13,299 nt of DNA from Bacteroidales bacterium. GTDB lineage: Bacteria > Bacteroidota > Bacteroidia > Bacteroidales > UBA932. Position 1 is the stretch's first letter. Each line of letters starts with the position of its first letter. Shown in pieces: positions 5,926 to 13,299 of the stretch. Below the pieces are notes generated by a model. The model searched no databases and was not told where the DNA came from. It saw only the letters and a list, made by a program, of their open reading frames with translations. The DNA lies in assembly GCA_017555445.1 (NCBI GenBank), contig JAFZGK010000073.1, positions 1-13,299 on the forward strand, given 5' to 3'. A program made the position numbers and the translations under genes.

Positions 5926-7755
5926 TTAAAGCTGTCCCTTGATGGCAGCTGTGATTTCCTGAACAAGGAACGGCTGACCCTGTACCTTATTATACTGCTC
6001 GTACTTGAACTGTGGAAGTCGTCCTCTGAGATAGTTGACGAACTGTCCGCTGTTGAGCTCGCATACGAGGATCTTGTCGAACTTCGAGAATACTTCCTCA
6101 GTATTCTTAGGAAGAGGAAGGATATAGTCGAAGTGTGCGAAGCTTATATCGATACCCTCTGCACGTACTTCCTGTACTGCCGAAAGGAGATGTCCATATG
6201 TTCCACCCCAACCCACGAGGAGAAGCTTTCCGCTTTCTGCTCCGTTAACTTCAAGTTCAGGGATATAGTTCGCAACTCGCTCAACCTTTTCAGCTCTCTC
6301 CGCAACCATCTTTGCATGGTTAACAGGATCTGATGAAAGGACGCCCTCATGAGTCTTTTCAAGACCGCCGACACGGTGCTCGCAGCCTGCCATTCCAGGA
6401 ACAGCCCACTTGCGTGCAAGCGTTTCAGGATCTCTCATGAACGGCTTGTATTCAGTATTAGGCTGAGCAAACGGAGGTACGATCTTCGGATAGTCCTTCA
6501 TTGAAGGAATGAGCCAAGGCTCTGAACCGTTACCAAGAAAACCTTCTGTAAGGAGAAGCACAGGAGTCATATGCTCGAGAGCGATCTTTGCAGCATTGAA
6601 GGCTGCATCGAAACATCCCGCAGGAGAATGTGCTGCCATAACTACCATAGGGCATTCACCGTTACGTCCGTAAAGAGCCTGATTGAGGTCAGTCTGCTCA
6701 GTCTTGGTAGGAATACCTGTAGAAGGGCCTGCACGCTGGACATCCACAACCACAAGCGGAAGCTCTGTCATCACTGCAAGACCGAGAGCCTCAGACTTGA
6801 GAGAAAGTCCCGGACCTGAAGTAGTAGTCACAGCAAGGTTGCCGGCAAATGCGGCACCGATAGCTGTACATACGCCTGCAATCTCATCCTCAGCCTGAAG
6901 CGTCTTCGCACCAAGGCTCTTGTGGACTGCAAGTTCCTCAAGGATACCTGTTGCAGGAGTGATAGGATAAGAACCGCAGAAGAGCGGAAGGTTAGCCTTC
7001 TCAGCCGCCGCAAGAAGTCCCCATGCGGTTGCCTGGTTACCTGTAATGTTCCTGTAAAGTCCCTTAGGCTGGTTTGCCGGTTCGATATTGTACGTATTAG
7101 GAATAGCCTGGATATTTGCAGCATAGTTATAACCATCCTGAAGCACCTTCTTGTTAGGTGCGATCATCTCCGGTTTCTTCTTTCCGAACTTGCGCTCAAG
7201 ATACTGGAAGATATATTCCATCGGACGGTTGTAGATGTAGCATGCCATACCGAGAGTGAACATATTCTTGCACTTCTCTATGCTCTTTCTGTCGAGGCCG
7301 CTGTCCTTGAGACTCTCATGTGTGAGAGTGGTGATCGGAGCGATGATGATTGTCCTGTCCTCGATATAGAGCTCGGCTATCGGATCGTTCTTCAGACCTG
7401 CCCTCTTGAGGCCGTCCTCATCAAATGTATCAGAATCGATAAGGACCATTGCGGTTCTCTTGAGCCACTTGGCATTAGCCTTAAGTGCTGCAGGGTTCAT
7501 TGCGACCAGGAGGTCACAGAAATCACCAGGGGTGGTGATATGTTCACTTCCAATATGTACCTGGAAGCCGGATACACCGGAAACAGTGCCATGCGGCGCT
7601 CTGATTTCAGCAGGATAGTCCGGGAATGTGGAAAGTTCGTTACCAAAGATTGCCGACATATCAGCAAAAAGAGACCCGGTGAGCTGCATACCGTCACCCG
7701 AATCTCCTGCAAATCGAATTACAACATCTTTAGTATCAATAACCTTATGTTGCAT
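5926..7755 (-). CDS. korA: 2-oxoglutarate:ferredoxin oxidoreductase, fused gamma-alpha subunit
   Basis: The 609-residue cytoplasmic partner of KorB joins a gamma domain (about residues 10-195, with RFAGDSGDGMQLTG at 14-27) to an alpha domain (from about residue 240). The alpha domain has YPITPAT (263-269), TTSGPG (311-316) and RAGPSTGIPTKTEQTDL (341-357), all conserved in this enzyme family. The domain order and length fit the two-subunit KOR type. No ferredoxin-like delta subunit gene is adjacent, so a free ferredoxin must be encoded elsewhere. It is the first gene of the operon, about 45 bases below a -7 box. Related branched-chain or pyruvate enzymes are the alternative, less likely given the gdh gene downstream. 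Confidence 0.92.
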   Translation of the reverse strand: MQHKVIDTKDVVIRFAGDSGDGMQLTGSLFADMSAIFGNELSTFPDYPAEIRAPHGTVSGVSGFQVHIGSEHITTPGDFCDLLVAMNPAALKANAKWLKRTAMVLIDSDTFDEDGLKRAGLKNDPIAELYIEDRTIIIAPITTLTHESLKDSGLDRKSIEKCKNMFTLGMACYIYNRPMEYIFQYLERKFGKKKPEMIAPNKKVLQDGYNYAANIQAIPNTYNIEPANQPKGLYRNITGNQATAWGLLAAAEKANLPLFCGSYPITPATGILEELAVHKSLGAKTLQAEDEIAGVCTAIGAAFAGNLAVTTTSGPGLSLKSEALGLAVMTELPLVVVDVQRAGPSTGIPTKTEQTDLNQALYGRNGECPMVVMAAHSPAGCFDAAFNAAKIALEHMTPVLLLTEGFLGNGSEPWLIPSMKDYPKIVPPFAQPNTEYKPFMRDPETLARKWAVPGMAGCEHRVGGLEKTHEGVLSSDPVNHAKMVAERAEKVERVANYIPELEVNGAESGKLLLVGWGGTYGHLLSAVQEVRAEGIDISFAHFDYILPLPKNTEEVFSKFDKILVCELNSGQFVNYLRGRLPQFKYEQYNKVQGQPFLVQEITAAIKGQL

Positions 7756-7795
7756 ACCGTGTTATTAATAGTTTTAAACTAAAAGTTAAGATTTT

Positions 7796-7809
7796 CATAC
7801 AAATGTATG
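7796..7809. promoter_or_regulatory. Inverted repeat overlapping the kor promoter, possible operator
   Basis: CATAC and GTATG are perfect inverted arms around AAAT, and the site covers the -7 box. Such a position would suit repression by a dimeric regulator, but five-base arms can arise by chance in AT-rich DNA and no regulator gene is nearby. Confidence 0.25.
7800..7807 (-). promoter_or_regulatory. Promoter -7 box for korA-korB-gdhA
   Basis: On the minus strand TACATTTG is a perfect TAnnTTTG box, placing the start of transcription about 40 bases before the korA ATG. No good TTTG lies 19-21 bases upstream, so the -33 element is weak and an activator may be needed. The box lies inside a small inverted repeat (7796-7809). 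Confidence 0.55.
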
Positions 7810-7853
7810 CAATTTTCCCGAATGTGATGTATTAATTCATAGTTTTTTATGAA

Positions 7854-7889
7854 CAAAAAAATGGCAGACCACATAGTGACCTGCCATCT
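7854..7889 (-). terminator. Rho-independent terminator of the nadK-uppS-bamA-ompH operon
   Basis: ATGGCAG (7861-7867) pairs with CTGCCAT (7881-7887), extended inward by CAC/GTG after a two-base mismatch. On the minus strand the stem is followed by a run of seven T. It lies about 20 bases past the ompH stop codon. Confidence 0.9.
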
Positions 7890-7907
7890 TGCTGTATCTC
7901 AATGTTT

Positions 7908-8477
7908 TTACTGTGCCATTGCAGCCTGCTGCTTAGCCATAAGTTCAGCCTGAAGAGTCTCGAGTGTACGTCCCTCAGGGATGTTGAGAGCTACACGTGC
8001 CTCAGGAGTAAGGTCGATGCACTGAGCAGGATCGATGTAAAGGAGCTGAGCCTTCTCGAATACTGCTGCCACACCCTTAGCCTTTGCAAGGTCAGTAATC
8101 ACCTTCTGAGCCTTCTCATAGATAGGAGCCTGAAGTTCCTGCTGAAGCTGGTTGATCTCAGCTGTGAAGCTCTGCTGAGTCTGCTCGAGTCTTGTCTGGA
8201 TCTCCATGATCTCGTTCTCCTTGCTCTGACGGATTGCTGGTGTCCATGTCTCAGCCTTCTGCTGATACTGCTGAACCTTTGTCTGATACTCCTCGTACAT
8301 AGCCTGGAATATCTCACTCTGAGTCTTCTCATTCTCCTCGAGTGTAGCTCTTGCCTCATCCATTTCTGGCATGAGCATCATTACCTCGTTGAAGTCAACG
8401 TATGCAAGTTTTGTTTCCTGTGCTGTTGCAGCAATCGACACGAGGGCCATCGCTGCGATGATGATCATTTTTTTCAT
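7908..8477 (-). CDS. ompH: OmpH/Skp-family periplasmic chaperone
   Basis: This 189-residue precursor has a signal peptide (MKKMIIIAAMALVSIAATAQ, cleavage near residue 19-20), then KLAYVDFNEVMMLMPE, the typical start of the mature OmpH/Skp core. A long Gln/Glu/Lys-rich helical region (about 45-135) would form the coiled-coil arms that hold unfolded outer-membrane proteins in the periplasm. The C-terminus returns to the conserved hydrophobic strand (AQLLYIDPAQ) and ends with an extra helix of about 30 residues rich in Ala and Gln. It follows bamA by 27 bases with no promoter between, matching its role of delivering clients to BamA. Many Bacteroidales have two such genes in tandem here; this window has one. 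Confidence 0.9.
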   Translation of the reverse strand: MKKMIIIAAMALVSIAATAQETKLAYVDFNEVMMLMPEMDEARATLEENEKTQSEIFQAMYEEYQTKVQQYQQKAETWTPAIRQSKENEIMEIQTRLEQTQQSFTAEINQLQQELQAPIYEKAQKVITDLAKAKGVAAVFEKAQLLYIDPAQCIDLTPEARVALNIPEGRTLETLQAELMAKQQAAMAQ

Positions 8478-8504
8478 TTTATCTGTTTTTTATCATTTAA
8501 TATC

Positions 8505-11096
8505 TTAGAACTGCTGTCCGATCACGAAGTGGAACTGGCTTCCACCATAGCCGTCATGGTTGTCAAATCCATATCCCCAGTCAACTCCGAGAAGTCCGAT
8601 CATTGGGAGGAAGACTCTCACACCGACACCGGCAGACCTTCTGATCTGGAACGGATTGAACTTCCTGATGTCCGCCCATGCATTACCACCTTCAAGGAAG
8701 AGGAGTGCGTAAATGGTAGACTGCGGCTGAAGGATCACAGGGTAACGGAGCTCTACTGTGAACTTGTCATATACGTTACCTGCATAGTAGTTTCCTGACG
8801 AGTAATCAGAGTCTGCAAGCGGAGTAAGAGAGTAGTTCTCATAACCACGGAGCGAAACGATCTCTGATCCGTAAGTATCATAACCTGACATACCGTCACC
8901 ACCCACACGGAAGCCTTCAAATGGCGAATAACCCCACTTTCTGTTGTAGTAGCCGAGATATCCGAACTGAGCACGTGCCATCAGGACGAGATCACCTACG
9001 AGCTTGGTATAAATCGCACCCTTGAATGTCCACTTATGATACTCGATCCATCTGTATCTGTCCTGCGAAGTCTGGAAGTTATAGTCGATCGACTTAGGGT
9101 CTGAAACCTTGGTAGGATTGCCGTCAGCATCAAGGAGTCCGTAATCCTTCTTTCTGAGAAGCGAGTAAGGAGGGGTGAGCTGAAGAGCAAAGCTGAAGTC
9201 TGATCCCGTACGCGGGTAGATCTGCTGGTCAGTCGAATTTCTCGAGAGATTCAGAGTGTAGCTGAGGTTATGCGACAATCCTGTATCGAACAGGAAGTTG
9301 TACGGCCAATCCTGAAGCTTGTATGTCTGCCAGCTGAGCTGGTTGTACAATACGAAGTAGTTGTCAGGCCACTTGAGTCTGTTTCCAAGTCCTGCTGCAA
9401 ATCCGTAAACCTCCATGTACTGCTCATTGTTCAAGATATTGAAGTAGAGGTTTGACATGGTCTGACGGGTGTAGTAAAGCGACATGCTGAGAGATGTCGG
9501 CTTCTTTCCAAAGAGCCATGGCTCTGAGAAACTTGCAGAAAGACTGGTATAATAAGTACCGTTTGTCTGGAACCTTACCGAAAGATTCTGAGCGTCTCCA
9601 AGCGGCACAGGACGCCATGCAGTCTTGTCGAAGAATCTTCTTGTAGAGAAGTTGTTGAAGCTGACACCGACAGTAGCCACAAACGTGTTGCCGCCCCATC
9701 CTCCTGAAAGCTCAAGCTGGCTGGATGGTTTTTCAGTCACATTGTAGACAAGGTCTACGGTACTGTTCATCGGATCCTGGATGATTGAATATCCTGTATT
9801 CGGGTCTGTGATAGCCTCAGGGTCGAACTGTCCCATCGAAGCGATCTCACGTATCGAGCGCTCGAAAGCTGTCTGAGTGAAGAGGTCACCAGGTCTTGTG
9901 AAGAGCTGACGACGGATCACTCGCTCATTTGTAAGGTCATTGCCGTTAATGATGATATTGTTCAGCGTCGCCGGCTTGCCTTCAACCACACGGATCTCGA
10001 CATCAACCGAGTCACCTTCTATATTAAGCTCAACCGGCTGGAGGTTAAAGAAGAGGTAACCATTGTCTCGATAGAGTGTGGAAACGTTTCCTTCTGTCTC
10101 CTTTCCGCCACCGAAGAGTCGTTTTTCCATGGTGACCACATCATAGACATCTCCCTTGTTGATCATGAGGAGGCTGTTAAGCGACTCTGTAGCGAATACC
10201 GAGTTTCCGGTCCAGGTGATATCTCTGAAATAATACTGCTTTCCTTCGTCGATTTCAAAGTCAATCTGAAGACGCCCCGGCTCAACGTAGTACATAGTAT
10301 CCTTGACGATTCTTGCATCTCGGTATCCCGCTTCGTTGAATACACTGATGAGAGCCTTCTTGTCGTTTATATACTCTGTCTCATTGAATTTCTTGGAACT
10401 GAAGAAGTTCATGAATCTCTTGTCACGCGTCTTCTTCATAGAACGGACCATCTTGGATTCCTTGATATGATCTGCTCCCTTGAACGTAATGGTCTGAATC
10501 TTCACCTTCTCTCCCCTGTCAACGGCAAACTGAACCCTGATGGCACTGCGTACCATGGTGTCACGTTTTGTATTTACATCTACCGCAACATTGAGGAATC
10601 CTTTCTCCTTGTAATATCTCTTGATGATATCTGTCGCAGTCTTCGCAACATACTCTGAAAATTCGCCACCTCTTCTAAGATTCAGACGATCGAGGAGTTC
10701 CTTCTCTTCGCCACTCTTGACTCCACTGAATGTCCAGCGCGAAACTCGCGGTCTCTCGATGACACTGATCTTGAAATATGCTGTATCACGGGTAGGTGTT
10801 ATCGAATCGATTGCCAGCGAAACATCCTCGAAGACCCTCTGAAGCCAGAGTCTCTTCACGATTGACGACATTTCATCACTAGGTACAGTCACCTCCAGAC
10901 CTTCCTGAAGACCGGCGATCTGAAGAATCTGCTGTTCTGATATATTATTCCTTCCCTCAACAGTTACACCACCTACTATATATTTCTTAGGGCTGTTGTA
11001 GTCAACAGTCACATTCTTGCCTGACTGCTGTGCCCACAACGGCGCAGCCATCACCAACAGAAATGCGATATAGACTATGCGACTGATTCTCATCAT
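8505..11096 (-). CDS. bamA: Outer-membrane protein assembly factor BamA
   Basis: The 863-residue protein inserts beta-barrel proteins into the outer membrane. A signal peptide (cleavage near residue 22, LWA/QQ) precedes about 450 residues of POTRA repeats, seen as recurring strand-helix-helix units beginning near YIVGGVTVEGRNN, VSRWTFSGVK, KIQTITFKGA, FRDITWTGN and LNNIIINGND. The remaining 390 or so residues form the barrel, with SFSEPWLFGKKP, the conserved RGY (750-752) of the lock loop, and a terminal Phe (FVIGQQF). It is slightly longer than the E. coli protein, as is common in this phylum. Two ATG codons are adjacent (11096 and 11093); either may be used. It lies 36 bases after uppS, and a -7 box in that gap may add transcription. 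Confidence 0.95.
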   Translation of the reverse strand: MMRISRIVYIAFLLVMAAPLWAQQSGKNVTVDYNSPKKYIVGGVTVEGRNNISEQQILQIAGLQEGLEVTVPSDEMSSIVKRLWLQRVFEDVSLAIDSITPTRDTAYFKISVIERPRVSRWTFSGVKSGEEKELLDRLNLRRGGEFSEYVAKTATDIIKRYYKEKGFLNVAVDVNTKRDTMVRSAIRVQFAVDRGEKVKIQTITFKGADHIKESKMVRSMKKTRDKRFMNFFSSKKFNETEYINDKKALISVFNEAGYRDARIVKDTMYYVEPGRLQIDFEIDEGKQYYFRDITWTGNSVFATESLNSLLMINKGDVYDVVTMEKRLFGGGKETEGNVSTLYRDNGYLFFNLQPVELNIEGDSVDVEIRVVEGKPATLNNIIINGNDLTNERVIRRQLFTRPGDLFTQTAFERSIREIASMGQFDPEAITDPNTGYSIIQDPMNSTVDLVYNVTEKPSSQLELSGGWGGNTFVATVGVSFNNFSTRRFFDKTAWRPVPLGDAQNLSVRFQTNGTYYTSLSASFSEPWLFGKKPTSLSMSLYYTRQTMSNLYFNILNNEQYMEVYGFAAGLGNRLKWPDNYFVLYNQLSWQTYKLQDWPYNFLFDTGLSHNLSYTLNLSRNSTDQQIYPRTGSDFSFALQLTPPYSLLRKKDYGLLDADGNPTKVSDPKSIDYNFQTSQDRYRWIEYHKWTFKGAIYTKLVGDLVLMARAQFGYLGYYNRKWGYSPFEGFRVGGDGMSGYDTYGSEIVSLRGYENYSLTPLADSDYSSGNYYAGNVYDKFTVELRYPVILQPQSTIYALLFLEGGNAWADIRKFNPFQIRRSAGVGVRVFLPMIGLLGVDWGYGFDNHDGYGGSQFHFVIGQQF

Positions 11097-11118
11097 TATG
11101 CTCTTAAATTCAAAACCG

Positions 11119-11126
11119 CAAATATA
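11119..11126 (-). promoter_or_regulatory. Possible internal promoter for bamA-ompH
   Basis: On the minus strand TATATTTG is a perfect -7 box just past the uppS stop codon, followed by GC as at the other promoters here. No -33 box is recognisable at 19-21 bases. If used, it would leave a 5' leader of only about 15-20 bases before bamA. Confidence 0.4.
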
Positions 11127-11132
11127 ATGCTT

Positions 11133-11861
11133 TTATTTGACTTTACCATAGCGTCGGTCGCGTTTTGCATACGATTCCAACGCTGCACGATATTCCTCCT
11201 TTCTGAAATCAGGCCACAATGTATCGACGAACAGGAACTCAGAATAAGCTCCCTGCCAGAGCAGATAGTTGCTCAATCTGTTTTCACCGGAAGTGCGTAC
11301 GATAAGGTCAGGATCAGGAATCCCTGCAGTAACAAGATATTTATCAAAGCAGTCCACACCGGCATTCATCAGCTCCTCACGTTTTTCAGGGCATTCAATC
11401 ATCTCAAGTGCCATCTTTCTGGCTGCCTGAAGTATATCCCACTTTCCACTGTAGCTGAGGAAAACAATCAGAGTAAGCTTATCGTTACCGGCTGTCCTTG
11501 CCATGCATGAATCTATAACCTCATTAAGCTCCTTATCGAGGCGTTCTCGGTTGCCGAGAACCATGAAACGGACTCCGTTATTGTGAAGAGAATCCATTTC
11601 CGCCGCCATAGCCTTGACCATCAGTCCCATAAGAGCGACAACCTCATCCTGAGGGCGGTTCCAGTTCTCTTCCGAGAAAGCATAAATTGACATATATTTC
11701 ACGCCGAACTCGACAGAAGCCTCAACACAAGCCCTCACACTTTCAACTCCTTCGAAGTGGCCGTAAACTCTTTCCTTGCCCCTTTCCTTTGCCCAACGTC
11801 CGTTACCATCCATGATGAACGAAACGTGGACAGGCACATTTGACATTTCTTCCATTGCCAT
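11133..11861 (-). CDS. uppS: Isoprenyl transferase (undecaprenyl diphosphate synthase)
   Basis: This 242-residue cytoplasmic, membrane-associated cis-prenyltransferase adds isopentenyl units to farnesyl diphosphate to make the C55 carrier for peptidoglycan and surface glycans. The signature IMDGNGRWAKERG (16-28) carries catalytic Asp18; FSEENWNRP (62-70) and RTSGENRLSN (189-198), which bind substrate and magnesium, are also intact. The family's usual length is about 230-250 residues. It starts two bases after the nadK stop (TAA-TC-ATG), indicating translational coupling. Other Met codons at residues 3 and 6 are possible starts. Chain length of the product cannot be read from sequence alone. 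Confidence 0.95.
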   Translation of the reverse strand: MAMEEMSNVPVHVSFIMDGNGRWAKERGKERVYGHFEGVESVRACVEASVEFGVKYMSIYAFSEENWNRPQDEVVALMGLMVKAMAAEMDSLHNNGVRFMVLGNRERLDKELNEVIDSCMARTAGNDKLTLIVFLSYSGKWDILQAARKMALEMIECPEKREELMNAGVDCFDKYLVTAGIPDPDLIVRTSGENRLSNYLLWQGAYSEFLFVDTLWPDFRKEEYRAALESYAKRDRRYGKVK

Positions 11862-11863
11862 GA

Positions 11864-12682
11864 TTATCTGATATTTCTGATATCTTCACCCCAGAAAAGC
11901 TTCTCTGTAAGGGCATTGATAAAATTTGAACGATTAAGACGGACACGCTTAAGCGAAAACTGTGCCACAGCCACCTTCACTATAGTATCCTCAGCCACTT
12001 CAGCCGTCCTGTTGTCTGCAGTAAGTACGAATCTTCCGTCACGGGAATGCATCTTCATGACGATCTGCGATGTATCCGGAATCACAAGAGGACGGATATT
12101 GAGGTTATGAGGTGCGATCGGAGATATGATCAGAACTTTTGACTCAGGCAGGACAATCGGTCCTCCGACACTGAGTGAATAAGCGGTAGAACCTGAACTT
12201 GTAGAGATCACCAGTCCATCTGCCCAATAAGTAGGAAGGTGGATTCCGTCAATCACAACATCAACACCGAGCATGGCAGCGCCGCTTCTGTGTACGGCCA
12301 CCTCGTTCAAAGCATATGGCCAGGCATCGATCATAGGATTACCTGAAGCTACATCTGCCTTCAGCATAGTTCGGTTCTCAATCGTATAATCTCCTGACAA
12401 TATGGCTTTTGCAATATCTTCCGGGCGATTTTCAGAAAGGAACCCCAACCTGCCGGCATTGACCCCGAGCACCGGAACATCTGTTCCCGCGACCAGCGAA
12501 GATGCTGAAAGGAAGGTTCCGTCACCACCAATGCTCAGAAGCATATCTGTACCCTGGCCCGGCTTCTCTCCTTCAGAAAGAAAATGGAGTTCGCAGCCAC
12601 CTTCCTCAAGTTCAGAAAAGATTCTCTCCATCCTTTCTTCTGACTCAATACCCTTCTTACCTATATATATAGCAGCCTTCAT
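11864..12682 (-). CDS. nadK: NAD kinase
   Basis: The 272-residue cytoplasmic enzyme phosphorylates NAD to NADP using ATP or polyphosphate. GGDGT (52-56) holds the catalytic Asp54, NE (126-127) binds the adenosine ribose, and GSTAYSLSVGGP (164-175) is the Gly-rich segment of the second domain. The length is a little below the E. coli enzyme but complete. It is the first gene of the cell-envelope operon and diverges from pdxJ across a 99-base gap containing a -7 box for each direction. Confidence 0.96.
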   Translation of the reverse strand: MKAAIYIGKKGIESEERMERIFSELEEGGCELHFLSEGEKPGQGTDMLLSIGGDGTFLSASSLVAGTDVPVLGVNAGRLGFLSENRPEDIAKAILSGDYTIENRTMLKADVASGNPMIDAWPYALNEVAVHRSGAAMLGVDVVIDGIHLPTYWADGLVISTSSGSTAYSLSVGGPIVLPESKVLIISPIAPHNLNIRPLVIPDTSQIVMKMHSRDGRFVLTADNRTAEVAEDTIVKVAVAQFSLKRVRLNRSNFINALTEKLFWGEDIRNIR

Positions 12683-12705
12683 AAAAGCGTTGTTATAAAA
12701 CGGCT

Positions 12706-12713
12706 CAAAATTA
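12706..12713 (-). promoter_or_regulatory. Promoter -7 box for nadK-uppS-bamA-ompH
   Basis: On the minus strand TAATTTTG matches TAnnTTTG, about 25 bases before the nadK ATG. No clear -33 TTTG is present, so the assignment depends on the one box and the position. Confidence 0.45.
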
Positions 12714-12746
12714 GCACTTTCTTTACAATAATTGAACTTAATTATA

Positions 12747-12754
12747 TATTTTTG
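12747..12754 (+). promoter_or_regulatory. Promoter -7 box for pdxJ
   Basis: TATTTTTG on the plus strand matches TAnnTTTG, 27 bases before the pdxJ ATG. TTTA at 12722-12725, 21 bases upstream, is a three-of-four match to the -33 box. It is back to back with the nadK promoter. Confidence 0.5.
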
Positions 12755-12781
12755 CCGTGAAATTCAAGTGAACAGAAGAAA

Positions 12782-13299
12782 ATGACAAGACTCAGTATCA
12801 ACATCAACAAGATAGCTACAATTCGCAATGCCAGAGGAGGTAACATGCCGGATGTAGTCAAGGCAGCTGCAGATTGCGAGAGATTCGGAGCAGAAGGAAT
12901 CACAGTTCATCCGAGACCTGACGAAAGGCATATCAGATATGCTGATGTGAGAGCCCTCAAACCGATCGTTACCACTGAATTCAATATAGAAGGAAATCCT
13001 ATCCCGTCATTTATGGATCTCGTCCTGGAGACTGTTCCGGCACAGGTGACCCTTGTCCCTGACGCAGAAGACGCAATCACTTCGAATGCCGGATGGGACA
13101 CTGTCAGAAACCGCGATTTTCTAAAGGAAGTATGTGCAGAATTCAAAGCCAAGGGCATCCGCACCTCCATCTTCATAGACCCGAAGCCGGAAATGGCTGA
13201 AGCTGCCGCTCTCTGCGGATGCGACAGAGTAGAGCTCTACACCGAATCATATGCAAGTATGTATGCCATCGACAGGGAGGCCGCCATCGCACCATTCAT
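12782..13299 (+). CDS. pdxJ: Pyridoxine 5'-phosphate synthase, 3' end cut by window
   Basis: The first 172 residues of the protein are present, out of the roughly 240 usual for the family; the frame is open to the window end. PdxJ condenses 3-amino-2-oxopropyl phosphate with deoxyxylulose 5-phosphate in the last ring-forming step of the DXP-dependent vitamin B6 pathway. The N-terminus MTRLSININ with Asn7 and Asn9, [11 protein letters not shown] with His43 (equivalent to the catalytic His of E. coli PdxJ) and [10 protein letters not shown] are all as expected of this TIM-barrel enzyme. ATG at 12782 begins directly with the conserved first strand. It is the only plus-strand gene in the window. 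Confidence 0.95.
   Translation, partial: MTRLSININKIATIRNARGGNMPDVVKAAADCERFGAEGITVHPRPDERHIRYADVRALKPIVTTEFNIEGNPIPSFMDLVLETVPAQVTLVPDAEDAITSNAGWDTVRNRDFLKEVCAEFKAKGIRTSIFIDPKPEMAEAAALCGCDRVELYTESYASMYAIDREAAIAPF

Noticed and set aside
6922..7782. Plus-strand open frame of 286 codons antisense to korA
   Set aside because: It lies wholly opposite a conserved enzyme gene and is Cys/Arg/Leu/Ser-rich with no recognisable domain, as expected of a shadow frame.
7902..8798. Plus-strand open frame of 298 codons antisense to ompH and the end of bamA
   Set aside because: The Leu/Ser/Cys-rich sequence arises from complementing Gln/Glu/Lys-rich coiled-coil codons. There is no promoter, and it overlaps two well-supported genes.
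12907..13176. Minus-strand open frame of 89 codons near the right edge
   Set aside because: It is antisense to pdxJ, whose plus-strand frame has clear family motifs throughout.
1..13299. CRISPR array, IS element, phage, toxin-antitoxin or defence genes
   Set aside because: Both strands were read for repeat-spacer patterns, transposase or integrase motifs and terminal repeats. Only housekeeping genes and one promoter duplication were found.

Overview
The window reads as chromosomal core DNA from a member of the Bacteroidota, most likely Bacteroidales. Three things point there. Eight sites match the Bacteroides-type -7 promoter box TAnnTTTG, and two of these have a perfect TTTG box exactly 19 bases upstream. 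The nadK-uppS-bamA-ompH cluster with divergent pdxJ is a familiar Bacteroidales arrangement. The enzymes also suit an anaerobe: a two-subunit 2-oxoacid:ferredoxin oxidoreductase and a hexameric glutamate dehydrogenase. All nine complete genes end in TAA and none looks damaged. No tRNA, IS element, CRISPR array, phage gene or defence gene was seen. Genus cannot be fixed by eye.

Layout, left to right. Positions 1-457 hold no gene. They contain a tandemly duplicated leftward promoter with a hairpin at the transcript start, probably feeding a stable-RNA (rRNA/tRNA) operon beyond the left edge, then AT-rich DNA and the terminator of the next gene. Everything from 458 to 12682 is on the minus strand. 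458-1816 is an outer-membrane beta-barrel protein resembling DcaP-type porins. 1936-3402 is a DASS/SLC13 sodium-coupled anion (probably dicarboxylate) symporter. 3534-7755 is an apparent operon, korA-korB-gdhA, with a strong terminator. 7908-12682 is a cell-envelope operon, nadK-uppS-bamA-ompH, also closed by a strong terminator. At the right edge pdxJ starts on the plus strand and is cut by the window end.

How the genes may fit together. KorAB interconverts succinyl-CoA plus CO2 and 2-oxoglutarate using ferredoxin. The adjacent dehydrogenase interconverts 2-oxoglutarate and glutamate, so the operon joins two steps that share an intermediate. The neighbouring porin-like protein and DASS transporter could together bring C4-dicarboxylates across both membranes into the same pathway, but that link is inference from position. 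In the other cluster, UppS makes the lipid carrier for wall and surface glycans, BamA inserts outer-membrane proteins and OmpH/Skp chaperones them. NadK makes NADP.

I did not find a convincing undescribed system. The observations most worth a second look are the duplicated promoter-hairpin unit at the left edge, the kor-gdh operon, and the NAD-type coenzyme signature in the glutamate dehydrogenase.
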